From contig NZ_LWQU01000185.1 in NCBI RefSeq assembly GCF_001650635.1, forward strand, positions 1 through 64,000: a stretch of DNA of 64,000 bases, written 5' to 3'. How positions within the stretch are numbered: position 1 is the first letter of the stretch; each line of letters opens with the position of its first letter. The translations under genes and the position numbers were made by a program. The notes beneath the pieces are model-generated. The model made no database searches and was not told where the DNA came from. It saw only the letters and a program-made list of their open reading frames with translations. Shown one piece after another: positions 28,729 through 38,493 of this stretch. The stretch comes from Magnetospirillum moscoviense. Lineage in GTDB: Bacteria > Pseudomonadota > Alphaproteobacteria > Rhodospirillales > Magnetospirillaceae.

Positions 28729-28891
28729 GGCGAAATCCTTCACCGGAAGGGCCGGGGTTCGCCTGAACATCGGCCCCCATCACTATGCGCCCTTGCCGGC
28801 GGCTGGGATATGAACAATGACGCATGGCTGCAAGCGGCGGAAATCCGCAGGCCGCAAACGAGGTATCATAATACCGTTGTAATAACGCATT

Positions 28892-28942
28892 GATTTTAAA
28901 CGATTTAAAATCTATTGACTGTGGCGGCTGGCGTGGCATACT
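28892..28942 (+). promoter_or_regulatory. rplM promoter with upstream AT-rich palindrome
   Basis: TTGACT (28915-28920), a 16-bp spacer and CATACT (28937-28942) form a good sigma-70-type promoter 60 bp before rplM. Directly upstream is a perfect palindrome GATTTTAAA-CGA-TTTAAAATC (28892-28912), the only AT-rich run nearby. It may act as an UP element or a binding site. Confidence 0.65.
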
Positions 28943-29002
28943 CCGCGCCCTTGGAAGGCCGGGGTTCGCCTGGCTTTCGTAACTGGTTTTGCCGTGGGTG
29001 CC

Positions 29003-29461
29003 ATGAAGACCTATAACGCCAAACCGTCCGAAGTGCAGAAGAAGTGGGTCATCATCGACGCGGACGGCGTCGTGTTGGGCCGCCTCGCGACCGTCATCTC
29101 GATGCGTCTGCGCGGCAAGCACCTGACGACCTACACCCCCCATGTCGACATGGGTGACAACATCATCGTCATCAACGCCGAAAAGGTGAAGTTGACCGGC
29201 AACAAGCTGGCCGACAAGACCTTCTACTGGCACACCGGTCATCCGGGCGGCATCAAGGGCCGTACCGTCGGCCAGCTGCTAGGCGGTCGTTTCCCCGAGC
29301 GCGTGATCGAAAAAGCGGTCGAGCGCATGATCACCCGTGGTCCGCTGGGACGTCAGCAGATGAAGAATCTGCGCGTCTATGCCGGCGCTGCCCATCCGCA
29401 CGAGGCTCAGCAGCCGGAAGTGCTGGATGTCGCCGCGTTGAACCCGAAGAACAAGAGGTAG
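29003..29461 (+). CDS. rplM: Large ribosomal subunit protein uL13
   Basis: A 152-residue L13 starting [20 protein letters not shown], with the conserved GRLAT and LRGKH segments. The ATG at 29003 matches the family start; a GTG three codons upstream is less likely. It forms the standard rplM-rpsI operon, with rpsI 6 bp downstream. Confidence 0.98.
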   Translation: MKTYNAKPSEVQKKWVIIDADGVVLGRLATVISMRLRGKHLTTYTPHVDMGDNIIVINAEKVKLTGNKLADKTFYWHTGHPGGIKGRTVGQLLGGRFPERVIEKAVERMITRGPLGRQQMKNLRVYAGAAHPHEAQQPEVLDVAALNPKNKR

Positions 29462-29467
29462 TCCCTC

Positions 29468-29938
29468 ATGGCCGATCTCTCCAGCCTGGCCGATCTCAAG
29501 GCCGCCGCTCCTGTCCAGACCGCTCCGGTCCATGAGCGTAAGGTCGACGCCCAGGGCCGCGCCTATGCGACCGGCAAGCGCAAGAACGCCGTCGCCCGCG
29601 TGTGGGTCAAGCCCGGTTCGGGCAAGATCATCGTCAACGGTCGCGACGTCACCGTCTATTTCGCCCGTCCGGTTCTGCGGATGCTGATCAATCAGCCCTT
29701 CCAGACCGCCCGTTGCGAAGAGCAGTTCGACGTCATGTGCACCGTGACCGGTGGTGGCCTGTCGGGCCAGGCCGGCGCGCTGCGTCACGGCATCAGCCGC
29801 GCCCTGACCTTCTTCGACCCGAGCATGCGCTCGCCTTTGAAGGCCGGCGGCTTCCTGACCCGCGACCCCCGCGTCGTCGAGCGCAAGAAGTACGGCAAGC
29901 ACAAGGCTCGCCGTTCCACCCAGTTCTCGAAGCGCTAA
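29468..29938 (+). CDS. rpsI: Small ribosomal subunit protein uS9
   Basis: A 156-residue S9 with [13 protein letters not shown] and the invariant C-terminal [17 protein letters not shown], whose last Arg reaches the P-site tRNA. The first ~30 residues are an Ala-rich extension typical of alphaproteobacteria. Confidence 0.98.
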   Translation: MADLSSLADLKAAAPVQTAPVHERKVDAQGRAYATGKRKNAVARVWVKPGSGKIIVNGRDVTVYFARPVLRMLINQPFQTARCEEQFDVMCTVTGGGLSGQAGALRHGISRALTFFDPSMRSPLKAGGFLTRDPRVVERKKYGKHKARRSTQFSKR

Positions 29939-29960
29939 TCCGCTTCGATTATCGGGACGA

Positions 29961-29995
29961 AAGGGCCGCCGGTTTCCGGCGGCCCTTTTTCTTTT
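29961..29995 (+). terminator. Rho-independent terminator of rplM-rpsI
   Basis: AAGGGCCGCCGG and CCGGCGGCCCTT (29961-29972, 29976-29987) form a 12-bp stem with a TTT loop, followed by TTTCTTTT. Confidence 0.93.
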
Positions 29996-30033
29996 GCTTG
30001 TCCCCGACTCCCGCTTAGGGCTAAATAGCGGCC

Positions 30034-30861
30034 ATGAATCCAAGTGCCGCCACTAAATCCACGCCCCTGAATGCGCCCCGCGACATGGCGGCGCATTTCA
30101 TGGAATGCGGCGCGCTGGATACCAACCTGACCTTGGCCCCCGGTGCCCGCCTGGTCATCACCGACGATCTGTTGAACGGCACGGTGGGCGATCTGGCGGC
30201 TTTGTCGATGGCCGCCATCGTCGGGCGCGACGCCATGGTGGCCAAGGCGGCGGTGTTGCCGCTGGGGATCGCCGCCAGCAAGCTGGGTGTCGCCGACCGG
30301 GCCCGCTATGAACGGCTGTTCGCCCTGATCGAGGAAACCGCCTTCGATTCCGGCGTGCGCGAGTCGGCCGAGGCGATGATCCATTCGCGCTTCCGCGAAA
30401 ATCAGATCAAGGAACTGGCCGCCGAGATCGGCGGTACCGTCGGTCCAGCCCGCCAGCGCTATCGTTCCTTCCTGGAAGTGGTCAAGCTGCTGGCCGAGAA
30501 GAAGATTTCCGAGGCCTTGTTCCTGGACGAGTTCCTGGAATTCACCCGCGCCGTCGCCGGCAAGCTGGATTTCGGCATCTATGCCCTGTGTGTCGATCGC
30601 CTGTTCGTGTCGAGCCAGGTGCCGATCATGGTCAAGGCGTCCTTGTGCAAGGAAGTGTGCAAATACCCGCCGCTGGTGCGCAAGGAACTGATCACCAACC
30701 TGTTGTCCTCGCCCAAGGCCGATCGCGAGTTGGTCGATTACGCCCGCCAGGAGGTGGCCAAGGTCCTGACCCACGACCAATTGACCGAGATCGTGCTGTT
30801 CACCACCCTCAAGCTGGCCTGGGCGGCGCAACGCGAACGCCCGCAAAAGGCCCGCGCCTGA
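30034..30861 (+). CDS. Conserved helical protein, unknown function
   Basis: A 275-residue, mostly helical, soluble protein without signal peptide or membrane segment. Internal pattern suggests helical pairs (RQRYRSFLEVVKLLAEKKIS, KEVCKYPPLVRKELITNLLS). Not recognised; loosely resembles DUF2336-like repeat proteins, but I cannot confirm this. It lies 13-16 bp before the quinone-oxidoreductase gene and is probably co-transcribed with it. Confidence 0.6.
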   Translation: MNPSAATKSTPLNAPRDMAAHFMECGALDTNLTLAPGARLVITDDLLNGTVGDLAALSMAAIVGRDAMVAKAAVLPLGIAASKLGVADRARYERLFALIEETAFDSGVRESAEAMIHSRFRENQIKELAAEIGGTVGPARQRYRSFLEVVKLLAEKKISEALFLDEFLEFTRAVAGKLDFGIYALCVDRLFVSSQVPIMVKASLCKEVCKYPPLVRKELITNLLSSPKADRELVDYARQEVAKVLTHDQLTEIVLFTTLKLAWAAQRERPQKARA

Positions 30862-30877
30862 CCATCAAGGAAACGTG

Positions 30878-31846
30878 ATGCGCGCCATCGTCTGCCCGGC
30901 CTTCGGGGCCGCGCTGGAATTCATCGACTTCACCACCCCCGTTCCCGGCCCTGGCCAGGTGCTGATCGACGTCGCCGCCGCCGGGGTTAATTTCGCCGAT
31001 TCGCTGATTACCGCCGGCAAGTACCAGGAACCGGTCCAGCCGCCCTTCGTGCCCGGCATGGAACTGGCCGGCACCATTGCCGCCCTGGGTGACGGCGTCA
31101 CCGGCTTCGCCGTCGGCGACCGGGTGATGGCGACGGTGACCGGCGGCGCCTTCGCCGAACAGGCGGTGGCCGACATCACCGACGTCTATCATTTGCCCGA
31201 CCAACTGGATTTCGTCACCGCCGCCGGCTTTCCGGTGGCCTATGGCACCTCGCATCTTGGGCTCAAGGTCAAGGCGGGTCTGAAGGCCGGCGAGGTCCTG
31301 GTGGTGCATGGTGCCGCCGGCGGTGTCGGACTGACGGCAGTCGAGGTCGGCCGCGCCCTGGGCGCCACTGTGATCGGCACTGCCGGCGGGCCCGACAAGG
31401 TCAAGGTGGCGCTGGATCATGGGGCCGATCACGGCATCGATTACAAGGACCAGGACATTCGCGCCCGGGTCAAGGAACTGACCGGTGGACGCGGCGCCGA
31501 CGTGGTCTATGACCCGGTCGGCGGCCAGGTGTTCGACGCCTCCTTGCGCTCGATCGCCCCGGACGGCCGCATCCTGGTGGTCGGTTTCGCCTCGGGGACC
31601 GTGCCGCAGATTCCGGCCAACATCTTGCTGGTCAAGAACGTCACGGTGATCGGGTATTACTGGGGGGCCTACCGTAAGCTCAACCCGGCGATGGTGCGGG
31701 CCAGCATGCAGGAAGCGCTGGATTGGTGGGCCGCCGGCAAGCTGTTCCCCCATGTGTCGAAGACCGTGCCGCTGGCCGAGGCAGCCGCCGCCATCGCCAT
31801 GCTGAAAAGCCGTTCGGCCACCGGTAAGGTCGTACTGACGGTGTGA
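30878..31846 (+). CDS. Quinone oxidoreductase-like NADPH-dependent MDR enzyme
   Basis: A 322-residue medium-chain dehydrogenase/reductase without the zinc ligands, so of the quinone-oxidoreductase branch: a GroES-like N-terminal domain (NFADSLITAGKYQ), VHGAAGGVGLTAVEVG for NADPH, and YDPVGG. ATG at 30878 is preferred over the GTG one codon upstream. Substrate not deducible. Confidence 0.88.
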   Translation: MRAIVCPAFGAALEFIDFTTPVPGPGQVLIDVAAAGVNFADSLITAGKYQEPVQPPFVPGMELAGTIAALGDGVTGFAVGDRVMATVTGGAFAEQAVADITDVYHLPDQLDFVTAAGFPVAYGTSHLGLKVKAGLKAGEVLVVHGAAGGVGLTAVEVGRALGATVIGTAGGPDKVKVALDHGADHGIDYKDQDIRARVKELTGGRGADVVYDPVGGQVFDASLRSIAPDGRILVVGFASGTVPQIPANILLVKNVTVIGYYWGAYRKLNPAMVRASMQEALDWWAAGKLFPHVSKTVPLAEAAAAIAMLKSRSATGKVVLTV

Positions 31847-32968
31847 TCAGCCGCCGGTCAGCAGCTTGTCGGGGTCCAGGCGGATATCGCGGCGCACCAT
31901 GCCCGAACTTCCCAGCGACGGCGCCTTCTTGCCATCGACGCTGACGTCCAGGGCGCCGGCATTGCCGACCATCAGGGTCAGGCCGGGACGGTTCGGCACC
32001 GAGTAGCTGTCGCCCTTGCGCAAAAGGCGCGACATCAGCAACTGGCCGTCCATTTCGCGCACCTGCACCCAACAATCGTCGCCGGTGGCGGTCAGGGTGA
32101 CGCGCGAGCCCGACGAATCCTGCGAGGTCATCTTCAGGGTGGGACTCTCGGCCGGCGATTCGGCGGCCGGCTTGGCCGGCTCGACCTTGGCCGGTTCGGG
32201 CCTGGCGGGCTCGGGCTTGGCGATTTCGGGCTTGGCCGGTTCGGGTTTGCCCTTTTCAGTCTTTGCAGGCTCGGTCTTGGCTTTTTCGGGCTTGGCCGGC
32301 TCGACCTTGGCCGGTTCCTGCTTAGCGGGATCGGCCTTGGTCTTGGCATCGTCGTCGGATTCCGACGGCGGCACGACTTCGGAATCCTTGGAAGATGCCG
32401 GGGCGGCGGGGTTCGCGGCCGGCGGTTCGTCGGGCTTGGGAGCGGGCGGCAGCGTCTTGGCCGCTTCCTGGTTGCCGACCAGGCCGGACAGACGGTCGGG
32501 TAGGTTGGGCACCAGATCGGCGACCTTCATGTCGCGTGCCGACAGCCAGTACCAGGCGCCATAAGCGATGGCGGCGAACATCAGGCCCAGGAACAGGATC
32601 GCGCCACCCGGCACGCGGCCTTCCGACACCGGCGAGGGGAAAACCAGCTCGGAGCGAGAATGCAGGTCGCCGGCCGCCTCGGCGCGGAAACGGCGAACCA
32701 TCTCCTCGCCGTCCAGTCCCAGGAAGTCGCCATAGGTCCGCAAAAAGCCGATGGCGTAGGTGCCGCCGGGAAGGTCGCGGTGGCGGCCCTCCTCGAGAGC
32801 CAGCAGGTAAGGTTGGCGGATGCGCAACATGGTTGCGACCTCGGCCAGGCTTTTGCCGGTCTTCTCGCGCGCCGCCTTCAGGGTCGGGCCAACGCCCGTG
32901 CTGCGGACCGCCTGGTCGGTGTCGGATTGCGGTGTCTGTTCCACGGCGTTTCGATCCACCCCCCTCAT
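31847..32968 (-). CDS. rodZ: RodZ-like cytoskeletal protein (HTH, membrane helix, DUF4115)
   Basis: The 373-residue protein has an N-terminal Xre-like HTH (GPTLKAAREKTGKSLAEVA) that in RodZ binds MreB, a single membrane helix (GAILFLGLMFAAIAYGAWYW, ~residues 122-141), a long Pro/Ala/Glu/Lys repeat linker with PAKPE/PAKVE units (~200-275), and a C-terminal DUF4115 beta domain (TLTATGDDCWVQVREMDG). RodZ links MreB to the elongation machinery and affects cell shape. Confidence 0.88.
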   Translation of the reverse strand: MRGVDRNAVEQTPQSDTDQAVRSTGVGPTLKAAREKTGKSLAEVATMLRIRQPYLLALEEGRHRDLPGGTYAIGFLRTYGDFLGLDGEEMVRRFRAEAAGDLHSRSELVFPSPVSEGRVPGGAILFLGLMFAAIAYGAWYWLSARDMKVADLVPNLPDRLSGLVGNQEAAKTLPPAPKPDEPPAANPAAPASSKDSEVVPPSESDDDAKTKADPAKQEPAKVEPAKPEKAKTEPAKTEKGKPEPAKPEIAKPEPARPEPAKVEPAKPAAESPAESPTLKMTSQDSSGSRVTLTATGDDCWVQVREMDGQLLMSRLLRKGDSYSVPNRPGLTLMVGNAGALDVSVDGKKAPSLGSSGMVRRDIRLDPDKLLTGG

Positions 32969-33058
32969 TGGCGGTGTTTGACACCGCGTGGACGCTTAAG
33001 ATGTAGCAAAGTCAGGGGTATGCAAGCAACCTTTAGACTTGCGCACAGGCCGGGCGGC

Positions 33059-35323
33059 CTAAAGGATAACCCCGTGGTCGATGGCGAAGGCCTTCAGCTT
33101 GTCGCGCAAGCTGCGGTCGGGCAGGCGCAATAAGGTGGCGAGATAGGCCCTAAGCGGGCCGACCTCGAGCGAGCGGATCATCGTCTTGACCGGGCCGATC
33201 GACGGCGAGGATACCGACAAGATGTGGACGCCGCAGGCGATCAGGCTCATGGCTTCCAGCGGCCGGCCGGCCATTTCGCCGCACACCGACAGCGGAACGC
33301 CGGCGGCCGTGCATTTGTCGGCGACGGACTTGATGAAGGACAGCATGGCCGGGGCCAGCGGGTCGTAGCGCTCGGAAATCCGGGGGTTGCCGCGATCGAC
33401 GGCGAACAGGAACTGCGCCAGGTCGTTCGAGCCGATCGAGACGAAATCGACCAGCGGCAGCAACGCGTCCAACTGGAAGGCCAGGGCCGGCACTTCCAGC
33501 ATGGTGCCGACCTTGATGACGACCGGCAATTGGTTGCCGCTTTGGCGTTCGTGTTCGATTTCGAGGTCGAGCACGCGACGGGCCTGCACCAGTTCGGCCA
33601 CTTCGGCGATCATCGGGAACATGATCCGCAATTCGCGCCCCGAGGCGGCCCGCAGCAGGGCGCGCAACTGGTGGCGCATCACCGCCGGGCGGTCCAGCGT
33701 GATGCGGATCGAGCGCCAACCCAGGGCCGGGTTGTCCTCGTCATAGGGGTTCCAGTAGGGCAGGATCTTGTCGCCGCCGACATCGAGCGAGCGGAACACC
33801 ACCGGCTTGCCGGCGGCCTGGTCCAGGATCTTGCGGTACAGCTGGGTCTGCGCCTCGACATCGGGCAGGCTGGAGCGGGCCATGAACGGCAGCTCGGTGC
33901 GGTAAAGGCCGATGCCGTCGGCGCCGGAATCATGCAGGTGCTGCATGTCCAGCAACAGGCCGGCATTCATCATCAGCCGCACGCTTTCGCCGTCGCGGGT
34001 ATTCGCCGGCAGGTCCCTCAGGCGGGCGTAATGGGCGGCGCGCTGCTGGCGCTGGCGGATGGCGTCGGAAAAGATGTCGCGGATGTCGTCGGGCGGACGC
34101 AGGAACACCTGGGCGTTGTCACCATCGACGATGACCGGGTCCAGCACCTCGACCTTGTCCAGCACTTCCTTGCAGCGGCCGACCACCGGGATGTCCAGGG
34201 CGCGGGCGACGATCGCCACATGCATGGTCGGGCTGCCTTCTTCCAACACCAGGGCGCGCAGCCGCTTGGGGTCGTAGTCGAACAGCTCCATCGGCCCCAT
34301 GGTCCGGGCGATCAGGATGGTGTCGGCCGGCAGTTCGCCCTGCGAGGCCGGGCCGCCTTCGCCGGCCAGGTGCTGCAGCAGCCGGTTGGCCAGATCCTCG
34401 AAATCGTGCAGGCGCTCGCGCAGATAGGGATCGGTCACCTGGCTCATGCGCGCCCGGGTGTCCTCGTGCACCTTCTGGACGGCGGCATCGGCGGTCAGGC
34501 CGGTGCGGATGGCCTCGCCGATACGGCTCAGCCAGCCCTTGTCCTCGGTGAACATCCGATAGGTCTCGAGCACGTCGCGATGCTCGCCGTCGCGCATCTC
34601 GGGGCGCGAGAACAACTCGTCCAGGGCGGTCTTGATGCTGGTCAGCGCCTGCTTCAGGCGTTCCAGCTCGATCTCGGGGTCTTCGGCGACCAGGCGGCGG
34701 ATGGTGATGCGCGGCTGGTGCAGCACGGCGACGCCGATGCCGACACCGCCATTGAGGCGTAGGCCCTCCAGGCGCAACGGCAAAAGCGCGTTGCCATCGA
34801 CCGGGACCAGCTCGTCGCGGCTGACCAGTTCGCCCGAGGCGACCAGTTCGGCCAGCACCATCGCCACCGTTTCCAGCGTCTCGATTTCCTCGTCGCTGTA
34901 ATGGCGCTGGGTGCGGTTCTGCACCACCAGGACGCCGACGACGCGGCCGCCCCTGATGATCGGCACGCCCATCAGCGAATGGAAGATCTCTTCGCCGGTT
35001 TCCGGGCGATAGGCGAAGTGCGGATGGCTTTGGGCGTCGGCCAGGGCCAGCGGCCGGGCGTGGGCGGCGACGTCGCCGACCAGACCTTCGCCGACGCGCA
35101 GGCGGGTCTTGTGGACGGCGTCCTTCTTAAGGCCCTCGGTGGCGAACAGTTCCAGCACCTCGCCGGCGCGCATGACGTAGCACGAGCACACTTCGGCGAC
35201 CATGTCGGCGGCGATCAGATGGACCACCTTTTCCAGCCGTTCCTCGGCGCTGCCGCCGCCGGCCATGACGTCGCGCAGACGGGCCAGCAGGCGACGCGAC
35301 ACCGAAGGCGTCGCCGCGGCCAT
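33059..35323 (-). CDS. ptsP: PEP-protein phosphotransferase of the nitrogen PTS (EI-Ntr)
   Basis: A 754-residue enzyme: N-terminal GAF domain (~1-165), PTS EI N-terminal domain, phospho-His swivel (GSPTMHVAIVARALDIPVVG, His phosphorylated) and a PEP-binding TIM barrel (LYRTELPFM, GSNDLAQFLFAVDR, CGEMAGRP). It starts the EI-Ntr to NPr to EIIA-Ntr relay that senses nitrogen and affects K+ and stringent control. ATG at 35321-35323 shares a base with the upstream gene's TGA. The frame continues upstream inside that gene, but only this start gives family length. Confidence 0.96.
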   Translation of the reverse strand: MAAATPSVSRRLLARLRDVMAGGGSAEERLEKVVHLIAADMVAEVCSCYVMRAGEVLELFATEGLKKDAVHKTRLRVGEGLVGDVAAHARPLALADAQSHPHFAYRPETGEEIFHSLMGVPIIRGGRVVGVLVVQNRTQRHYSDEEIETLETVAMVLAELVASGELVSRDELVPVDGNALLPLRLEGLRLNGGVGIGVAVLHQPRITIRRLVAEDPEIELERLKQALTSIKTALDELFSRPEMRDGEHRDVLETYRMFTEDKGWLSRIGEAIRTGLTADAAVQKVHEDTRARMSQVTDPYLRERLHDFEDLANRLLQHLAGEGGPASQGELPADTILIARTMGPMELFDYDPKRLRALVLEEGSPTMHVAIVARALDIPVVGRCKEVLDKVEVLDPVIVDGDNAQVFLRPPDDIRDIFSDAIRQRQQRAAHYARLRDLPANTRDGESVRLMMNAGLLLDMQHLHDSGADGIGLYRTELPFMARSSLPDVEAQTQLYRKILDQAAGKPVVFRSLDVGGDKILPYWNPYDEDNPALGWRSIRITLDRPAVMRHQLRALLRAASGRELRIMFPMIAEVAELVQARRVLDLEIEHERQSGNQLPVVIKVGTMLEVPALAFQLDALLPLVDFVSIGSNDLAQFLFAVDRGNPRISERYDPLAPAMLSFIKSVADKCTAAGVPLSVCGEMAGRPLEAMSLIACGVHILSVSSPSIGPVKTMIRSLEVGPLRAYLATLLRLPDRSLRDKLKAFAIDHGVIL

Positions 35324-36369
35324 CAGGACACCGGCAGGGCAGGGGTCGGCAGGCGGCCGGCCAAAGCCGTCACCGCCTGGTCGACCAGTTCGGTCAGGAT
35401 TTCCGCACAGGGCTGCTCGCGGGTGACCATGCCGACGCTTTGGCCGGCCATCACCGATCCGGTCTCGACATCGCCGTCGATCACCGCGCGCCGAAGGGCG
35501 CCGGCCCAGAAATGCTCGATCTCGAGCTGGGCTTCCTTGTTTTCCAGCTCGCCGGCACGGAAGCGGCGGATCACCTCGTGCTGGAATTCGACGAAGCGGC
35601 GCGAGCCCTCGTTGGCCAGGGCGCGGACCGGAATCACCGGAAAGGCCGGATCGACCTGGACGGTCGGCACCGCGTCGCGGGCGGCGGCGCGGATGAAGGC
35701 CTTCTTGAAGTTCTGATGGGCCACGCATTCGGTGGCGCAGACGAAGCGGGTGCCCAATTGGGCGCCGACCGCGCCCATTTCCAGATAGCTGACGATGGCC
35801 TCGCCACGGCCCAGTCCGCCGGCGACGAACACCGGAACCAGGGCCGCCATCGCGGGCAGGATTTCCTGGGCCAGGACGCCGGTGGCGACCGGGCCGATAT
35901 GGCCGCCGGCCTCGGTGCCTTCGATGACCAGGGCGTCGGCGCCCGAGCGCACCAGCTTCTTGGCCGCCACCAGGGCCGGGGCGAAGCAGATCACCTTGGC
36001 GCCGGTATCCTTGGCCCGCTTGATGGCGGTGGTCGGCGGCAGACCGCCGGCCAGCACGATATGGCCGACCTGCAATTCGCCGCACACATCGATCAGGCGA
36101 TCGAGCTGGGGATGCATGGTGATCAGGTTGACGCCGAACGGCCTGGCGGTCAGTTCCTGGGTTGCGGCGATCTCGGTGGCCAGGCGATCGGGGTCCATCG
36201 AGCCGGCCGCGATCACGCCGAAGCCGCCCGCGTTCGAAATGGCCGAGACGAGATGGCGTTCAGAGATCCACGACATGGCGCCGCCCATGATGGCGACATC
36301 CGTGCCCAGGAACTCGAGGCCCCGACGCCACAGTCCGTCCAGTCGCTCGCGCGCTGACGTGATCGTCAC
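35323..36369 (-). CDS. Nitronate monooxygenase family flavoprotein
   Basis: A 348-residue FMN-dependent TIM barrel: GGAMSWISERHLVSAISNAGG near the start, VIEGTEAGGHIGP with the catalytic His, and VFVAGGLGRGEAI for FMN phosphate. Such enzymes oxidise nitronates or act as related quinone reductases. It starts at a GTG 26 bp after lysC and ends overlapping the ptsP start, so lysC-NMO-ptsP is one operon. Confidence 0.9.
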   Translation of the reverse strand: MTITSARERLDGLWRRGLEFLGTDVAIMGGAMSWISERHLVSAISNAGGFGVIAAGSMDPDRLATEIAATQELTARPFGVNLITMHPQLDRLIDVCGELQVGHIVLAGGLPPTTAIKRAKDTGAKVICFAPALVAAKKLVRSGADALVIEGTEAGGHIGPVATGVLAQEILPAMAALVPVFVAGGLGRGEAIVSYLEMGAVGAQLGTRFVCATECVAHQNFKKAFIRAAARDAVPTVQVDPAFPVIPVRALANEGSRRFVEFQHEVIRRFRAGELENKEAQLEIEHFWAGALRRAVIDGDVETGSVMAGQSVGMVTREQPCAEILTELVDQAVTALAGRLPTPALPVS

Positions 36370-36394
36370 TCTCGTCCCTCCGCCTGTCGCCCGG

Positions 36395-37615
36395 TCAGGC
36401 CGCGTCCAGCCCGTAAGCGGTGTGCAGAGCGCGCAACGCCAGTTCGGTGTACTTTTCCTCGATCAGCACGCTGATCTTGATTTCCGAGGTCGAGATCACC
36501 TGGATGTTGATGCCTTCCGACGCCAGGGTCTGGAACATCTTCTGGGCGATGCCGGCATGGCTGCGCATGCCGACGCCAACCACCGAGACCTTGACGACGT
36601 TGGCGTCGCAGATCAGGCCTTCATAGGCCAAGGTGGCCTTGTGGTCCTCGATCACCTTGCGGGCGCGGTCCAGGTCGGCGCGGCCGACGGTGAAGGTCAG
36701 GTCGGTCGACTTGCCGTCTTCCGACACGTTCTGCACGATCATGTCGACGTTGACGGCCGCCTCGGCCAGCGGGCCGAAGATGGCGGCGGCGACGCCGGGG
36801 CGGTCCGACACGCGGACCAGGGTGATCTTCGCTTCGTCGCGGCTATAGGCGATGCCGCTCACCAGTTCCTTTTCCACGATCTCATCCTCATCGCAAACCA
36901 GAGTTCCGGGGGCGTCGACGAACGACGACAGCACCTGCACCCTGACATGGTGTTTCATGGCCATTTCGACCGAACGGGTCTGCAGCACCTTGGCGCCGAC
37001 CGAGGCCAGCTCGAGCATCTCCTCGTAGGTGATCTTGTCGAGCTTCTTGGCCTTGGTGACGATGCGCGGGTCGGTGGTGTAGACGCCGTCGACGTCGGTA
37101 TAGATGTCGCAGCGATCGGCCTTCAAGGCGGCGGCCAGCGCCACCGCCGAGGTATCCGAGCCGCCGCGGCCCAAGGTGGCGATGCGGTTGCCCGGGGCGA
37201 TGCCCTGGAAGCCGGCGACCACCGCCACGGTGCCGTCGGCCATGTCGGCCAGCATCTCGGGGGTGTCGATGCTGTCGATACGGGCCTTGCCGTGGGTCGA
37301 ATCGGTGCGGATCGGCACCTGCCAGCCGGTCCACGACCGCGCCTTCAGGCCCAGTTCCTGCAGACCGATGGCCAACAGGCCGGTAGTCACCTGCTCGCCG
37401 GTGGCGACAACGGTGTCGTATTCCTTCTGGTCGTGCAACGGTGCCATCTGCTTGCACCAATCGACCAATTGATTGGTGACGCCGGACATGGCCGAGACCA
37501 CCACCGCCACCTCGTTGCCGGCATCGACCTCGCGCTTGACGCGCTTGGCCACATTCTTGATCCGGTCGATGTCGCCGACGGAGGTTCCGCCGAATTTCAT
37601 CACGATACGAGCCAT
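36395..37615 (-). CDS. lysC: Aspartate kinase
   Basis: The 406-residue enzyme phosphorylates aspartate, the first step to lysine, threonine and methionine. It begins [11 protein letters not shown], has [16 protein letters not shown] in the kinase core and two C-terminal ACT domains (~265-400) for feedback control. An internal start for a separate beta subunit, as in some families, could exist near residue 245 but is not proven. GAGGG lies upstream of the ATG. Confidence 0.97.
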   Translation of the reverse strand: MARIVMKFGGTSVGDIDRIKNVAKRVKREVDAGNEVAVVVSAMSGVTNQLVDWCKQMAPLHDQKEYDTVVATGEQVTTGLLAIGLQELGLKARSWTGWQVPIRTDSTHGKARIDSIDTPEMLADMADGTVAVVAGFQGIAPGNRIATLGRGGSDTSAVALAAALKADRCDIYTDVDGVYTTDPRIVTKAKKLDKITYEEMLELASVGAKVLQTRSVEMAMKHHVRVQVLSSFVDAPGTLVCDEDEIVEKELVSGIAYSRDEAKITLVRVSDRPGVAAAIFGPLAEAAVNVDMIVQNVSEDGKSTDLTFTVGRADLDRARKVIEDHKATLAYEGLICDANVVKVSVVGVGMRSHAGIAQKMFQTLASEGINIQVISTSEIKISVLIEEKYTELALRALHTAYGLDAA

Positions 37616-37761
37616 GAGGAACCCTCTAGGGACCGCGAGCGCCTTCGTTGGCCGCGATCAATGAAAACTTATGGTTTGCCGCCCGCAGGGCGCCTCTTCA
37701 TACTCTGTCGCCACTCGGGAAGCAAGTGCGGCCCGGCCTTTGGGAAATGCTGGAGTTTACC

Positions 37762-38493
37762 ATGACCACGACCGCCTCGCCCGAAGAGGTAGCCCGCTTC
37801 ACCGCCATGGCCGAAGCCTGGTGGGATCCGGACGGCAAGTTCAAGCCGCTGCACCGCTTCAACCCGGTGCGTCTGGCCTTCATGCGCCGCGAGTTGGCCG
37901 CCCATTTCGGCCGCGATCCCCAGGCGATGCGCCCGTTCGAGGGCTTGACCCTGCTGGATGTCGGCTGCGGCGGCGGTCTGTTGTCGGAACCCCTGGCCCG
38001 CATGGGCTTTAACGTCACCGGCATCGATGCCGGCGACCGGAACATCGCCATCGCCAGCATCCACGCCGAGCAATCGGGCGTGCCGGTGACCTACCGCCTG
38101 GGTGGCCCCGAGGACGCCCCGCCGGCCAGCTTCGACGTGGTGATGGCCATGGAGGTGATCGAGCACGTCCCCGATCCCGACCGTTTCATCGCGCTGGCGG
38201 CGGCGGCCCTGAAGCCGGGCGGCGCCTTCCTGGGGGCGACCTTGAACCGGACGCTCAAATCCTTCGCGCTGGCCAAGGTCGGCGCCGAGTACCTGCTGCA
38301 ATGGCTGCCCAAGGGCACCCACGACTGGAAAAAGTTCGTCCGTCCTTCGGAATTCGCCGCCATGCTGCGCAAGGCCGGGGTCCAGACCCGCTGCTTCAAC
38401 GGCCTGGATTATTCCCTGCTGACCGACAGCTGGAGTGAGACCCGGTCGCTGGACGTCAATTACCTGCTGTTCGCGGTCAAGGAGACGACGTGA
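37762..38493 (+). CDS. ubiG: Ubiquinone biosynthesis O-methyltransferase
   Basis: A 243-residue SAM methyltransferase of the UbiG/COQ3 family: AEAWWDPDGKFKPLHRFNPVRL, motif I LDVGCGGGLLSEPLARMG, MEVIEHVPDP, and the C-terminal VNYLLFA. It performs the O-methylations in ubiquinone synthesis. ATG at 37762 has TGGAG upstream. It diverges from lysC, and its stop overlaps the next GTG start (GTGA). Confidence 0.96.
   Translation: MTTTASPEEVARFTAMAEAWWDPDGKFKPLHRFNPVRLAFMRRELAAHFGRDPQAMRPFEGLTLLDVGCGGGLLSEPLARMGFNVTGIDAGDRNIAIASIHAEQSGVPVTYRLGGPEDAPPASFDVVMAMEVIEHVPDPDRFIALAAAALKPGGAFLGATLNRTLKSFALAKVGAEYLLQWLPKGTHDWKKFVRPSEFAAMLRKAGVQTRCFNGLDYSLLTDSWSETRSLDVNYLLFAVKETT

Noticed and set aside
32160-32340. 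DNA tandem repeat as a mobile element
   Set aside because: The repeats follow codon units of the RodZ linker and are coding low complexity.
33224-34762. Long open frame opposite ptsP
   Set aside because: Its composition (Gln, His, Gly, Asp rich) is typical of an antisense frame in GC-rich coding DNA; ptsP explains the stretch.
35324-36085. In-frame N-terminal extension of ptsP to about 1,000 residues
   Set aside because: The added part lies in the nitronate monooxygenase gene read in another frame and is Arg/Gly/Pro rich; the GAF start at 35323 fits the family length.
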